A stretch of 64,000 bases of DNA from Bacillus infantis NRRL B-14911 (lineage in GTDB: Bacteria > Bacillota > Bacilli > Bacillales > Cytobacillaceae), in the NCBI RefSeq assembly GCF_000473245.1, contig NC_022524.1:4116501-4180500 (forward strand), read 5' to 3'. Positions 51,642 through 60,546 of this stretch are shown piece by piece (within the stretch, counting starts at the first letter, position 1; each line of letters starts with the position of its first letter). The position numbers and the translations under genes were made by a program. Under the pieces are notes generated by a model. It saw nothing but the letters and a program-made list of their open reading frames with translations, did no database searches and was not told the origin of the DNA.

Positions 51642-52495
51642 TGGCCTATCCCTCCTTGTTGGTATACCCTGACATAGTCAATCAGCAATTCTTTTGGAAA
51701 ATCATCCTGCGGATCCGGCGGTCCCGGCCAGTTTCCGCCAATGGCCGTATTTATATACAGAAAGAGAGGCGAATCCGGCGAAAATTTATCTGTTTCAAAG
51801 ACGTTTCTGCCGTCCAGTGTCCATATGATTCTTCCCGGTTCCCATATTAGACCGTACAGATGGAAATCCTCAGAGAAATCAATATCCTCCGTTATCTTTG
51901 TGTAATCCCTTTTTTGTTTGCCGGCTTCGTCCTTCCAATGAACAACATAATAAAGCTCGTTCGGAGCCTGGCCAATATTCTCCATGATATCTATTTCCGG
52001 CAGCCAGTCTTCGTCGGAATTCACAAGCCAGAAAGCGGGAAATATGCCTCTTCCCTTCGGCAGCTTCGCTCTGATCTCAATTTTTCCATAAGTGAACTCA
52101 AACTTGCTTTCAGTCGTAACAGCACCAGAGGTATAGCTTCGTCCCTTATAAGACTCTTTTCTGCTTGAAATAACCAGGAGATCATCCCTGACATCAATAT
52201 TTTCCGGAAGGTAATACTGCCATTCTCCATTTTTTTCTGATGGCCAATTTTGCGGATTCCACTTTATGAATGACTTTTCATCGTGAAATTCATCATTCCA
52301 GACAAGATGCCACCCATCTTTCTTTGTCATATCCACTGAAGGGGCAGCCATTTCTTCTTTACCGAATACTCTTTCTGGCATCTTCGCAGCCGTTTGCTTT
52401 TCATGTACAAATTCACTGCCTGGCAAAGCCAAAATAAGAAGAAACAAGAAAAAAATCTTCATGGACGCACACCTTCTTTTTAAGGGATTAATCAT
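51638..52495 (-). CDS. Secreted GH16 beta-glucanase-like enzyme
   Basis: 285 aa with a signal peptide (IFFLFLLILALPGSEFV). The catalytic motif is EIDIMENIG (nucleophile and acid/base Glu). WHLVWNDEFHDEKSFIKW, GKIEIRAKLPKGRGIFPAFW and YINTAIGGNWPG are typical of laminarinase-type GH16. First gene of the exopolysaccharide operon; may trim or release the polymer made by the GT2. A SinR-type inverted repeat lies 34 bp upstream of its start codon. Confidence 0.9.
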   Translation of the reverse strand: MINPLKRRCASMKIFFLFLLILALPGSEFVHEKQTAAKMPERVFGKEEMAAPSVDMTKKDGWHLVWNDEFHDEKSFIKWNPQNWPSEKNGEWQYYLPENIDVRDDLLVISSRKESYKGRSYTSGAVTTESKFEFTYGKIEIRAKLPKGRGIFPAFWLVNSDEDWLPEIDIMENIGQAPNELYYVVHWKDEAGKQKRDYTKITEDIDFSEDFHLYGLIWEPGRIIWTLDGRNVFETDKFSPDSPLFLYINTAIGGNWPGPPDPQDDFPKELLIDYVRVYQQGGIGQ

Positions 52496-52528
52496 TCTTT
52501 ATTAAGAACACAAAGATAACACTAATCT

Positions 52529-52544
52529 GTTCTTTTTAAAGAAC
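52529..52544. promoter_or_regulatory. SinR-type operator upstream of the exopolysaccharide operon
   Basis: GTTCTTTTTAAAGAAC: two 7-bp GTTCTTT half-sites, inverted, with 2 bp between. The B. subtilis SinR consensus half-site is GTTCTYT. A weaker partner (GTTCTTAATAAAGAAT on the minus strand) lies at about 52495-52510 near the start codon. No convincing -35/-10 pair could be fixed. Confidence 0.65.
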
Positions 52545-52663
52545 GATATAGTTTATATTAACAAACAGCTATATATTCGTCTAGTAATAACTAAAGTTAT
52601 AAAAAAATCTTGCAGGAAAACATCAAAATATACAGAATATTGACAATAAAAGGAGATGATCAT

Positions 52664-52810
52664 ATGGAGCAGGCTGTCAAAGAAAAATGGATTTGCTCTC
52701 AATGCCAATCTGAAATTACTGACTACACGGAGTTTGTCGATAATGATGGAGTTTGTGATGATTGCTATAGCATCCCTTTGAAGAAGAGACGGGGGCTGGT
52801 TATTCGGTGA
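52664..52810 (+). CDS. 48-aa zinc-ribbon protein, YhfH-like
   Basis: ATG at 52664 with AAAGGAG 7 nt upstream. Two CxxC pairs (WICSQCQSEI, VCDDCYSIPL) form a zinc ribbon, followed by a basic tail (KKRRGLVIR). Function unknown. The TGA stop is formed by the GGTGACAGG repeat at 52806, so the last codon and stop were probably set by repeat insertion. A weak promoter (TTGCAG-17-CAGAAT) lies upstream, and a terminator follows at 52857. Confidence 0.75.
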   Translation: MEQAVKEKWICSQCQSEITDYTEFVDNDGVCDDCYSIPLKKRRGLVIR

Positions 52811-52835
52811 CAGGTACCTTCCGATTTTTGTCGAA
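52806..52835 (+). repeat. GGTGACAGG-type repeat overlapping a stop codon
   Basis: GGTGACAGGTACCTTCCGAT then TTTTGTCGAA. It supplies the stop of the zinc-ribbon gene. A second copy in the same orientation lies 90 bp on. Confidence 0.88.
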
Positions 52836-52856
52836 GTATGAAATGAAAATTGCATT

Positions 52857-52892
52857 CAAAAAGCCGGCTGAATTTTCTTCAGCCGGCTTTTA
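52857..52892. terminator. Terminator between two repeats
   Basis: AAAAAGCCGGCTGAA pairs with TTCAGCCGGCTTTT around TTTTC. Serves the zinc-ribbon gene and possibly the amylase-pullulanase gene from the other side. Confidence 0.88.
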
Positions 52893-52895
52893 TTT

Positions 52896-52925
52896 GGTGA
52901 CAGGCACCTCCCGGATTTTGTCGAA
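52896..52925 (+). repeat. GGTGACAGGCACC-type repeat
   Basis: GGTGACAGGCACCTCCCGGA then TTTTGTCGAA. It lies 27 bp from the end of the amylase-pullulanase gene. Confidence 0.9.
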
Positions 52926-52952
52926 ACAACCGGAAGATGCCTTCTTACTTTT

Positions 52953-55900
52953 TTAGTTCATCATTTCTGCTTTTCGCAGGAATTCTGCAAGGATTTTTGC
53001 CATTTGGTCACGTTTGGTGTAACCGTTTGGATTGAATGTGGTTTTCGTCATTCCTGACATGATGCCTGATTGATAGACAGCCTCTGCACCTTCTTTTGCC
53101 CATGCTCCAAATTGGCTGGCATCTTTGAAGTCTGTCAGCTTTTTATTAGAATTCAGCTGCGACTTGTCAAACTCCAGGAAGCCCAGATCCATTGCTCTTG
53201 CGATCATAACGGCCGCCTGGGCACGTGTCAGCTTTTCGTTTGGCGCAAAAGTGCCATCCGGTTTGCCGCTGATAATGCCGAAGTGGACAGCTGCTGTCAG
53301 CTCTCCGTTTGCATTGAACCACTCATTTCCCTTAACATCCGAGAATTTCTTATCATACGCTTTTGCCGGGAGCCCTAAAGCCCTTACAAGCAGGACGGTG
53401 AATTCTGCCCGGGTGATTTCCTCCCCTGGTGCATACTTCTCATCTGTTTTCCCTTTAATAATGTATTTGGAAGCAAGAGTTTCAATATATTCCTCTGCCC
53501 AGCTTGACCGGTTAACATCCTGGAATGTTTTATCATTTTCAACGATTCCATATACGGAATTCGTCAGTGATTTGATCTTCGCTGTTTTACCGTCAAATAC
53601 AGTTGGAACAGCTGTAAAGCTGCCATCCTGTTTAAATCTGACTGCAGTGGACTTGCGAGGATCAAATTCCTTGCTGCCCATAATCTCTTTTTCTGCAAAC
53701 TTTTCAAATGCTGAAATGCTCTCTTTCTTATCTCCAGCATGTGCCTCAAGCTCAAACGCAAACGCATCTGACACAACCTGAGCATTTTTAGACGGTGCTG
53801 AAGCTTGATTAACAGACACTGTAATATAAACAGCATCTTCAGAGACTCCAAGCTTTTTGGCCAGGGCTGCAGTATCAATCTCTGATACAGGAATCCTGTA
53901 GATTGCACCGTCCGCCTGGATTTCTATAATGACATTTTTATTTTTTCGAACAGCTTCACTGAACAGCTTTGCCGGCAGCTGTGCCAGGACAGTTTCCCCT
54001 GAAGACGGCTTTTCCAGTTTCACTGCTATCATTTTTCTATCCGCTGAGATGGTATTTACGATCTCCGCTATCTTCTCGGAACGGATTTTTGTAATAACCT
54101 CCATTTTGCCGGATGGATTTTTTTGTCTGACTATTTCTGCAGCCCCTGCCGGAAGCTCGATGGTTCCAGGCTTCCCAGGTGCAGGCGGATTGGAAGGCTC
54201 ATGATTGCCGCCAGGGTTTTCCTCTCCCTTTGCGCCTTCCTTGATGACCACTACTGTTAATGGATCCAGTGTCAGTTTTCCATCTGCAAGGGTAAAGCCG
54301 GACTTATCTTTAACAGCCTTAATTCCTGCTTCATCGTTATCGACAAGAACAGTCCCTTTCGAGAGATCCAGTTCTCCAAGCGTCAGGCTGCGGACTTTGC
54401 TGTCAGCATTCATGAACACATAATAGCTGCCAGTTTTGTCTGTTGATACATTTTTATATGCAATCAGCAGATCCTGATCCTTCATTTCAGGGAAACTAAG
54501 CAGGGAAACGTTTTTGTCTACAAGCTCTTTATCCCCAAGGCGGAAGGCGTTTGTTGATCTTCGCAGTTCAATCAGGCCTTCAGTGTATTCGCGTGTCATT
54601 GTATTTACTTTATAAGCTGATGCATTAGTGGCTTTCTGCCAGTCAAATTTGTTGATCGCATCAGATGAATCATAAGAATCATGGATAAAGTATCCAAACG
54701 GAACCCCATTTTCATCTGTCAGCTCATGGTATTTCTGCTCCGGCACTCCTTCAGCGAGCCATTGCTTTGTCCGGCCGTATTCCTGGCCGGCATGCAGGAA
54801 GGCAGTTCCCTGCGAGGTCAGGATCAGCGAGTTGCCGAGGCGGATCCGCTTATGGATTTCCAGATTATTTTCCGGGATGGCCGGGTCTTTTTTAATAGAC
54901 TGGGCGATTACATCATACAACGGCAGATTATCGTGCGCTTCAATATACTGGACCATGTCGCCTGGATCATCATCTGCAGTGTTGGACGGCTGACCTTTGA
55001 TATTATTGAAAATAACACCCAGATCACGAGCACCGCCTGTGATGAATCTCGGCTCCCCTTCCGAACCGAATCCGGATTTCAGCTCATTGCGGATTTCATC
55101 AGAGAACACACCAACATCATCGGTCTTATCCATCCAATCCTGATCTGCCCCCATTCCTTCAAGAGCCGGGTCAGCAAGATGACCTGCAAATGTCCGCCAG
55201 CCTTCGCCGATGAACAGGGCATCCGGATTGATTGCGGCAGCTGCATCATAGGCATTCTGGATGGACGGATAGGTTGCATCCCCCATCATGTCGAAACGCA
55301 TGCCATCAATCTTGTATTCGTCAAACCAGTATTTCACTGAATCTACCATCAGCTTTTCAGCCATTGTATGGCTTGTTGCCAGGTTATTGCCGAACCCTCC
55401 AAGGAAATTGCCTTTGGCATCCTGGAAAGCATAGTAGTTTGGCACAATATCATTGAGCGTGCTTGCTTTGGCCATGTGAGTGTAAACAACGTCAAGGACC
55501 ACACCCATGCCGGCATCGTGGATTGCGTCAATCAATTCCTTTAGTTCCTTCACACGCAGCTCAGCGTCTTCAGGATTTTCCGAGTAAGCCCCGTCAGGAG
55601 AGAAATAGCTGTGCGGGTCATAGCCCCAGTTATACTCGTTTCCTCCTGCTGAATATTCCATTTCCCTCTCCCCCATTTGGGTTTCATCGCCAAAATACCA
55701 GGCCATGACAGGCAGAAGCTGGACGTGTGTCACACCAGTCGACTTAATATAATCTAGCTTGTCGATGAATGCTTTATAAGAACCCCATCTTGAGTTCAAA
55801 TCGGCTTCAATCGAAGGATCGGAAGTGAAATCGCGGACATGGACTTCATAGATGATGGCATCCTCGCGCTTTTCATATCCTTTGATGCTGGCATGGTCAA

Positions 55901-58900
55901 AGCCGTTCGGATCTGTTCCCTTCAGATCGATGATTGCTGCTTTTCCGACATCATCTCCGTCCGGACCCGCTTCCCCTTTCGTGTTGACGGTAAAAGCAGC
56001 CATCGACTTCGCATAAGGATCCAGCACCTTTTTCGTTACTCCGTTATTGGTTACTTCATATTGGTAGTAATACCCTTTAAGATCATCTACATTAAGCTCG
56101 GAAGGCTGGATTTCTTTTGACCAGACGCCCTTATCGCCAAGTTCCAGGTCTACACTGCCCATCAGCTTTGCAGCATCTTTTTTATCATAGAAATTGGCCG
56201 TAACCTTGCTTGCTGTCGGCGCCCACAGTTTCAGCACCGCTCTGCCGTTTTTGTAGGTGGCTCCAAGGTCATCGCCATCATAGCTGTACAGCTTATCAAG
56301 CATCCGCCAGCCTGATGAAGCAGAAACTGTGCGGCCGGAATAGGTTACGGAAAGCGGCAGTTTCTCAAGATCGAATACTGCTTTAACTTCAGCCGTTTTA
56401 TCACCAGTAATCTTTGCACTTGTAATGGATATTTCTTTACCGTCCTTATCAGTGATAGATAAGCCGGCTTTCAATCCGTCTGCAGTCAATCCTTCTGTCA
56501 TGGTAAAGTTCAATAGAATTGTTTCTTCTGAGATGACTTCTGCAGAGGTCATCCCTGATGCCACATCTCCATATGGGGAAATATAGACCACATCGTCTCC
56601 CTGCTTGATCCAAAGCTGACTATATTTATCCAGCAGGTTGAAGGTCTTATCACCGGCATCCTTTTCCCCAGTGCTTTCGTTCACGATAAGGAAGCCCAGT
56701 TCCTTGCCATCTTCATTCAGTTCGATGTCAGCATACGCCCCGTACCGGTCTGTTCCGGTAAAATCAGCCGCGCCAGCTGGCCAATTATCAGAAGGAGCTG
56801 CTGAATCGCCCCAGTGCCATAGTCCGAAATCATCATAGTCCCCGTTGTCACGGGTATAATGGATGCGGACGGTGTTGTCCGGAAGATCGACAGGTTCATA
56901 GGTATACACCTGATCAGATCCCTGCTTTATCCAGATTTCATTCATCTCCGGCGAGGAAATGGTCAAGCTTTTATCGCCGCCGTCCTTGCCTGCATCCCCT
57001 TTGGACACATCCATGATCAGGAAGCCGATATTTTTGGCTCCTTCAGCAAGCGGTACATCAATATAGGCACCATAGCTGTCTTTCTTTTCAAACATGGTTG
57101 CGCCGACCGGCCAATTGGCTGACGGGGACTTCACGTCATTCCAGAGCCATGCCCCGTAGTTTTCATAGCTGCCGTCGGCACGGTTATAGTGGATGCGGAC
57201 AGAGTTCTCAGGAATCGGCTCGATTTCAGGTTCCTCGCCCTCTTCCCCGCTTTGAAGCGATGCCCCTGTGATGCTGCCGTTATCCACGGTCAGCAGGACA
57301 GTGCCGCCATCTGAGTTGGCCGGGATTGTCAGAATAACTTCTCCAGCTTCAGTAGTTTGATAGTTTTGATCAGAATAATGGTCTGTTACTGTGGCTGCTT
57401 TTGAATCAACAGCCAGCTTAATGGTTTTTGCCTTATCCGCTGTGTTCAGGCCGGCATAAACGGTCTGTCCCCCATAGCTGCGGGCAAACAGCAGGAATTG
57501 CTCCTTGTCAGAGCCGCCAGTCACTGTCCGGTCACCTTTGGCAAAAACCTTGGAATGGTCCTTCCTGAAGTTAAGGATCTTTTTATAATGCTCGAGCATG
57601 TCATTATCTTCCACTCTATCCCATGCAAAATCGTAGCGGTTATCATACTGAGGATAGTTGTTGGCGCCTGTCTGTCCAAGCTCCTCCCCATAATAGATAA
57701 CAGGCTGGCCTTTTGCCGTTGCCTGCAGGGAGGCTGCTACCTTCATTTTGCCCTTATCACCGCCGAGTGAATGCAGGAAACCGTCCTCGTCATGGCTGCT
57801 TAAAAACTGGCCCAGTGTTGCGGTGTTATCTACTTTTGCATTCCGGGCAGCAAGGGCATCATTGGCGGCCTTGAGCTTGCCATTCACAAAATTGCGGGCT
57901 GTTTCTTTGAAGCCGAAGTCCAGCAGGGAATCCATCATTCCGGAATCGAGGTAGCCAAGATTATTATCTGCACTTGCTCCCCATGCTTCACCGATCATTT
58001 TGAATGCCGGCATTTTTTCGGTGAGCGCATTTTTGAAGCTCATCCAGGTGGCGTCCTCCACATGCTTGACGGTATCCACACGGAAATAATCGATTGTATT
58101 GCCGTCTGCCGTTGTTGCTTTTTCAATCCAGTCTGTCTGCCAGTCGATGATCTGCTTTCGGACAGCAGGATCCTCTGTTTTAATATCCGGCAGGCTGGAC
58201 AGCTCGCCAACCACTTCATCGCTGCCCACATTACCCTGGCGGACGATATCCTTGAAGCGGCTCCGGTCTCCATCATCCGGGTAGCCTGGCGGAGGGTTTT
58301 CTTTGCCGGCATCCAGTTCTTTGAGGCCGTATCCGGTATGGTTCAATACAACATCCACCATGATTTTAATGCCGCGCTCATGGGCTTCGTCGATGAGGGT
58401 ATGGAAGTCCTCCATCGTGCCGAAATGAGGATTCAGCTTGCTGAAATTTTCCGCCCAGTAGCCATGGTAGGCATAATATGGCTCGCCATCGGCCTCACTG
58501 TCACGGACATCATATTGAATATTTTCCACGACCGGAGAGATCCAGATCGTATTGACGCCAAGCTCATCAAGGTAGTCCAGCTTTTCTGTTACCCCTTTGA
58601 AATCACCGCCCTGATAGGCGCCGCGGGAATCGTCATAATTCAGTCCGTATGGATCATTGTTGGAGGAATTGCCGTCAAAGAAACGGTCTGTCAGCATAAA
58701 GTAGATGACTGACTCATCCCAGTCAAAATCACCTTCACCGGCAGATTGGCGTGTTTTGATTTCGATTTCGGCATTCCCGCTATATTCATTGCCATAAGAA
58801 TCCACTGCTGTAACAGGAATCTTTTTCACACCTGCAGTAGTGCTGTCATCTGCAGCAATGGTGATTTTGCCGAGTGAAGGGTCAATTTCCAGCTGATCAG

Positions 58901-59774
58901 GCCCTCCCAAAGAGGAAGTATCAGCGAGAATTTTAGTAATCTTTACCTCGTCAGTCTGTCCTGCTATATCTACACTCAGAACAGCATTTTGGCTATAATC
59001 AATGGCTGCTGGCCTGGTTGAGGCAGATACAGTCAAGTCAGCCTGCTGAAAGTCGATGGCAGAGATGCCGTCCTTGGTGTTATAAGGATCTGTAACCTCT
59101 ATGGTTTTGCCGTCTTTTGTAACAAGATAAGAGTACTCATGCTTCCCGTTCGGGATATTCTCGTATGTAAGCATGAATCGCTCGTTTTCCGGCTCATACA
59201 CCATCTCTTGTGTTTCACCGTTGAATTTGAGTTCAACTTTTTCAATAGAATTCATGCTGTCATTGGCAAAAAGCTCTTTATCGCGGTAATAAAAAGTGGC
59301 ATTGCCTTTATTGATGACAGGCGCTGATCCGTCCGGGACAATCCGGATCTTTTCCACACCGCTCGTGATGTATGCTTTTGTCAAACTGTCATTTTTGTTC
59401 ACAGTAATGAAGCGGTCGCCAAATTCCTTTTCCGCAGTATTCCAGTTCTCTGTGCTGCGGAGAACAAAGCCGAACTGCTTCGTTTCAGGGGCAACAGCAA
59501 TATTGACGGTCGCCTTCCCGTTTTCATAGGATTGGAAATTGATCTGGTCATCCTTCACGCCTGTGTTCCAGGCCCAGATATTCCAGCCCTCATAGGCTTT
59601 GTCATCGCGGATATAAGTAAAACGGACCTGCCGTTCAGAGGTTTGTGCTGCTTCAGGGGTATCGGATGCTTCTGTTTCAGCTGCTGCCGCACGTGCCGGC
59701 ATAAATGGCAGCCACAGGCTTAATAGCATAATGGCCGACAGGAAGATGGACAGTTGGCGTCGGTTTTTTTGCAT
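52953..59774 (-). CDS. apuA: Giant S-layer-anchored amylase-pullulanase with two GH13 catalytic domains
   Basis: 2273 aa from the ATG at 59774 (AAAGGAGG upstream); longer in-frame extension to 59993 has no ribosome site. A signal peptide ends near FMPARAAAAE. Order: starch-binding CBM; Ig-like part; alpha-amylase domain (VIYFMLTDRFFDGNSSNNDP; Asp in DYFRVDTVKHV near 560, Glu in MIGEAWG near 593, Asp in SSHDED near 659); two CBM41-like repeats (IHYNRADGSYENYGAWLWND, IHYTRDNGDYDDFGLWHWGD); type-I pullulanase domain with YNWGYDPHSYFSPDGAYS near 1379, Asp of MRFDMMGD, Glu of FIGEGWR, Asp of YIEAHDNLPL; Pro-rich linker; a 200-residue domain shared with the 1-5939 protein; three SLH repeats to the end. 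It cuts alpha-1,4 and alpha-1,6 bonds of starch and pullulan at the cell surface. Operators of CRE/LacI type lie upstream. Confidence 0.95.
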   Translation of the reverse strand: MQKNRRQLSIFLSAIMLLSLWLPFMPARAAAAETEASDTPEAAQTSERQVRFTYIRDDKAYEGWNIWAWNTGVKDDQINFQSYENGKATVNIAVAPETKQFGFVLRSTENWNTAEKEFGDRFITVNKNDSLTKAYITSGVEKIRIVPDGSAPVINKGNATFYYRDKELFANDSMNSIEKVELKFNGETQEMVYEPENERFMLTYENIPNGKHEYSYLVTKDGKTIEVTDPYNTKDGISAIDFQQADLTVSASTRPAAIDYSQNAVLSVDIAGQTDEVKITKILADTSSLGGPDQLEIDPSLGKITIAADDSTTAGVKKIPVTAVDSYGNEYSGNAEIEIKTRQSAGEGDFDWDESVIYFMLTDRFFDGNSSNNDPYGLNYDDSRGAYQGGDFKGVTEKLDYLDELGVNTIWISPVVENIQYDVRDSEADGEPYYAYHGYWAENFSKLNPHFGTMEDFHTLIDEAHERGIKIMVDVVLNHTGYGLKELDAGKENPPPGYPDDGDRSRFKDIVRQGNVGSDEVVGELSSLPDIKTEDPAVRKQIIDWQTDWIEKATTADGNTIDYFRVDTVKHVEDATWMSFKNALTEKMPAFKMIGEAWGASADNNLGYLDSGMMDSLLDFGFKETARNFVNGKLKAANDALAARNAKVDNTATLGQFLSSHDEDGFLHSLGGDKGKMKVAASLQATAKGQPVIYYGEELGQTGANNYPQYDNRYDFAWDRVEDNDMLEHYKKILNFRKDHSKVFAKGDRTVTGGSDKEQFLLFARSYGGQTVYAGLNTADKAKTIKLAVDSKAATVTDHYSDQNYQTTEAGEVILTIPANSDGGTVLLTVDNGSITGASLQSGEEGEEPEIEPIPENSVRIHYNRADGSYENYGAWLWNDVKSPSANWPVGATMFEKKDSYGAYIDVPLAEGAKNIGFLIMDVSKGDAGKDGGDKSLTISSPEMNEIWIKQGSDQVYTYEPVDLPDNTVRIHYTRDNGDYDDFGLWHWGDSAAPSDNWPAGAADFTGTDRYGAYADIELNEDGKELGFLIVNESTGEKDAGDKTFNLLDKYSQLWIKQGDDVVYISPYGDVASGMTSAEVISEETILLNFTMTEGLTADGLKAGLSITDKDGKEISITSAKITGDKTAEVKAVFDLEKLPLSVTYSGRTVSASSGWRMLDKLYSYDGDDLGATYKNGRAVLKLWAPTASKVTANFYDKKDAAKLMGSVDLELGDKGVWSKEIQPSELNVDDLKGYYYQYEVTNNGVTKKVLDPYAKSMAAFTVNTKGEAGPDGDDVGKAAIIDLKGTDPNGFDHASIKGYEKREDAIIYEVHVRDFTSDPSIEADLNSRWGSYKAFIDKLDYIKSTGVTHVQLLPVMAWYFGDETQMGEREMEYSAGGNEYNWGYDPHSYFSPDGAYSENPEDAELRVKELKELIDAIHDAGMGVVLDVVYTHMAKASTLNDIVPNYYAFQDAKGNFLGGFGNNLATSHTMAEKLMVDSVKYWFDEYKIDGMRFDMMGDATYPSIQNAYDAAAAINPDALFIGEGWRTFAGHLADPALEGMGADQDWMDKTDDVGVFSDEIRNELKSGFGSEGEPRFITGGARDLGVIFNNIKGQPSNTADDDPGDMVQYIEAHDNLPLYDVIAQSIKKDPAIPENNLEIHKRIRLGNSLILTSQGTAFLHAGQEYGRTKQWLAEGVPEQKYHELTDENGVPFGYFIHDSYDSSDAINKFDWQKATNASAYKVNTMTREYTEGLIELRRSTNAFRLGDKELVDKNVSLLSFPEMKDQDLLIAYKNVSTDKTGSYYVFMNADSKVRSLTLGELDLSKGTVLVDNDEAGIKAVKDKSGFTLADGKLTLDPLTVVVIKEGAKGEENPGGNHEPSNPPAPGKPGTIELPAGAAEIVRQKNPSGKMEVITKIRSEKIAEIVNTISADRKMIAVKLEKPSSGETVLAQLPAKLFSEAVRKNKNVIIEIQADGAIYRIPVSEIDTAALAKKLGVSEDAVYITVSVNQASAPSKNAQVVSDAFAFELEAHAGDKKESISAFEKFAEKEIMGSKEFDPRKSTAVRFKQDGSFTAVPTVFDGKTAKIKSLTNSVYGIVENDKTFQDVNRSSWAEEYIETLASKYIIKGKTDEKYAPGEEITRAEFTVLLVRALGLPAKAYDKKFSDVKGNEWFNANGELTAAVHFGIISGKPDGTFAPNEKLTRAQAAVMIARAMDLGFLEFDKSQLNSNKKLTDFKDASQFGAWAKEGAEAVYQSGIMSGMTKTTFNPNGYTKRDQMAKILAEFLRKAEMMN

Positions 59775-59864
59775 GAATTGCTTTCCTCCTTTTGGTTGGT
59801 TGGATAGGATAAACTTTGTTCGGGGAAGCCTCCTTTCTGTCGGAGATGGCCCTGCAGCGCGGAT

Positions 59865-59981
59865 TGCGAAAGCGTTTGCACAAATTTGCACAACTAAATG
59901 ACTGTAACCGTTTGCAAAATATAGGATGAAATGACTAAAAATGTGCGTGATATGAAAAGACAGCTTGTGCAACCGCTTGCA
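59865..59981 (-). promoter_or_regulatory. Three CRE/LacI-like operator sites upstream of the amylase-pullulanase gene
   Basis: CGAAAGCGTTTGCA (59867-59880), TGTAACCGTTTGCA (59903-59916) and TGCAACCGCTTGCA (59968-59981) each differ only slightly from the CcpA consensus TGWAANCGNTNWCA and from maltose-type LacI operators. Catabolite repression and/or a starch-specific regulator is likely. No clear -35/-10 pair was assigned in this gap. Confidence 0.65.
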
Positions 59982-60054
59982 GTTCGTAAGCAAATTTTAC
60001 AATAATTTTCAGAAAACGGCAACAGCAAAGTGAGCAGGGGGGCGGTTTAGGCCA

Positions 60055-60300
60055 GGGGGTCAGACCCCTTAGCCCATTAACGCAAATAAAAAAGGAACAA
60101 GGGGGCTGTCCCCTCATCCCTTCTACTGCCTTCTCAATTGAAATAAGTATGCTGCAGATACGACGATTTGTGGACCGGGGGGTCAGACCCCTTGGCCCAT
60201 TAATGTAAATAAAAAAGGAACAAGGGGGCTGTCCCCTCATTCCGTCTACTGCCTTCTCAATTGAAATAAGTATGCTGCAGATAAGACGCTTTGCAGCAGG
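60055..60300. repeat. Direct repeat of 123 bp, including the end of the membrane-protein gene
   Basis: Copy 1 (60055-60177) and copy 2 (60178-60300) share GGGGTCAGACCCCTT, AAAAAAGGAACAAGGGGGCT and CTACTGCCTTCTCAATTGAA. The second copy contains the 3' end of the 60246-60545 gene; the first is therefore a decayed duplicate of that gene end. GGGGTCAGACCCC is a palindromic intergenic element of REP type. A related sequence (GGAACAAGTACCTGTCCCC) appears near 62881. Confidence 0.85.
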
Positions 60301-60545
60301 AAGATCAGCAGTATATAGAAGATAAAATAATCCTGGTGCATGATCTTCGTGATGGCTGAGAGAAAGAATCCCAGCATGACACCGGCTGTCAGGAGCTTGT
60401 AGGAAAGAGACATGACCTTCAGCTGGATCACCTGTCCCCTCTCATCCTTGGATTCACTGTCTTTCTCAAACCTGGCTTTATAGGCCTCCGACAAAATGAC
60501 ACAGACAACAAGTACGACAATCGAAGCATTGAGCATTGAAAACAT
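60246..60545 (-). CDS. Small membrane protein paired with an HTH regulator
   Basis: 99 aa from the ATG at 60545 (AAGGAGG upstream; a start seven codons earlier lies in the HTH gene). Three hydrophobic segments (about 5-18, 52-72 and 78-95) and a charged loop. I do not recognise a named function. It follows an XRE-type regulator directly, a two-gene module common in Firmicutes in which the membrane protein may modulate the regulator. Its 3' end is part of a 123-bp tandem duplication. Confidence 0.75.
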   Translation of the reverse strand: MFSMLNASIVVLVVCVILSEAYKARFEKDSESKDERGQVIQLKVMSLSYKLLTAGVMLGFFLSAITKIMHQDYFIFYILLIFLLQSVLSAAYLFQLRRQ

Positions 60546-60546
60546 C

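Noticed and set aside
59935-60240. 101-aa minus-strand ORF with internal repeats
   Set aside because: It arises from the 123-bp duplication and has no family features.
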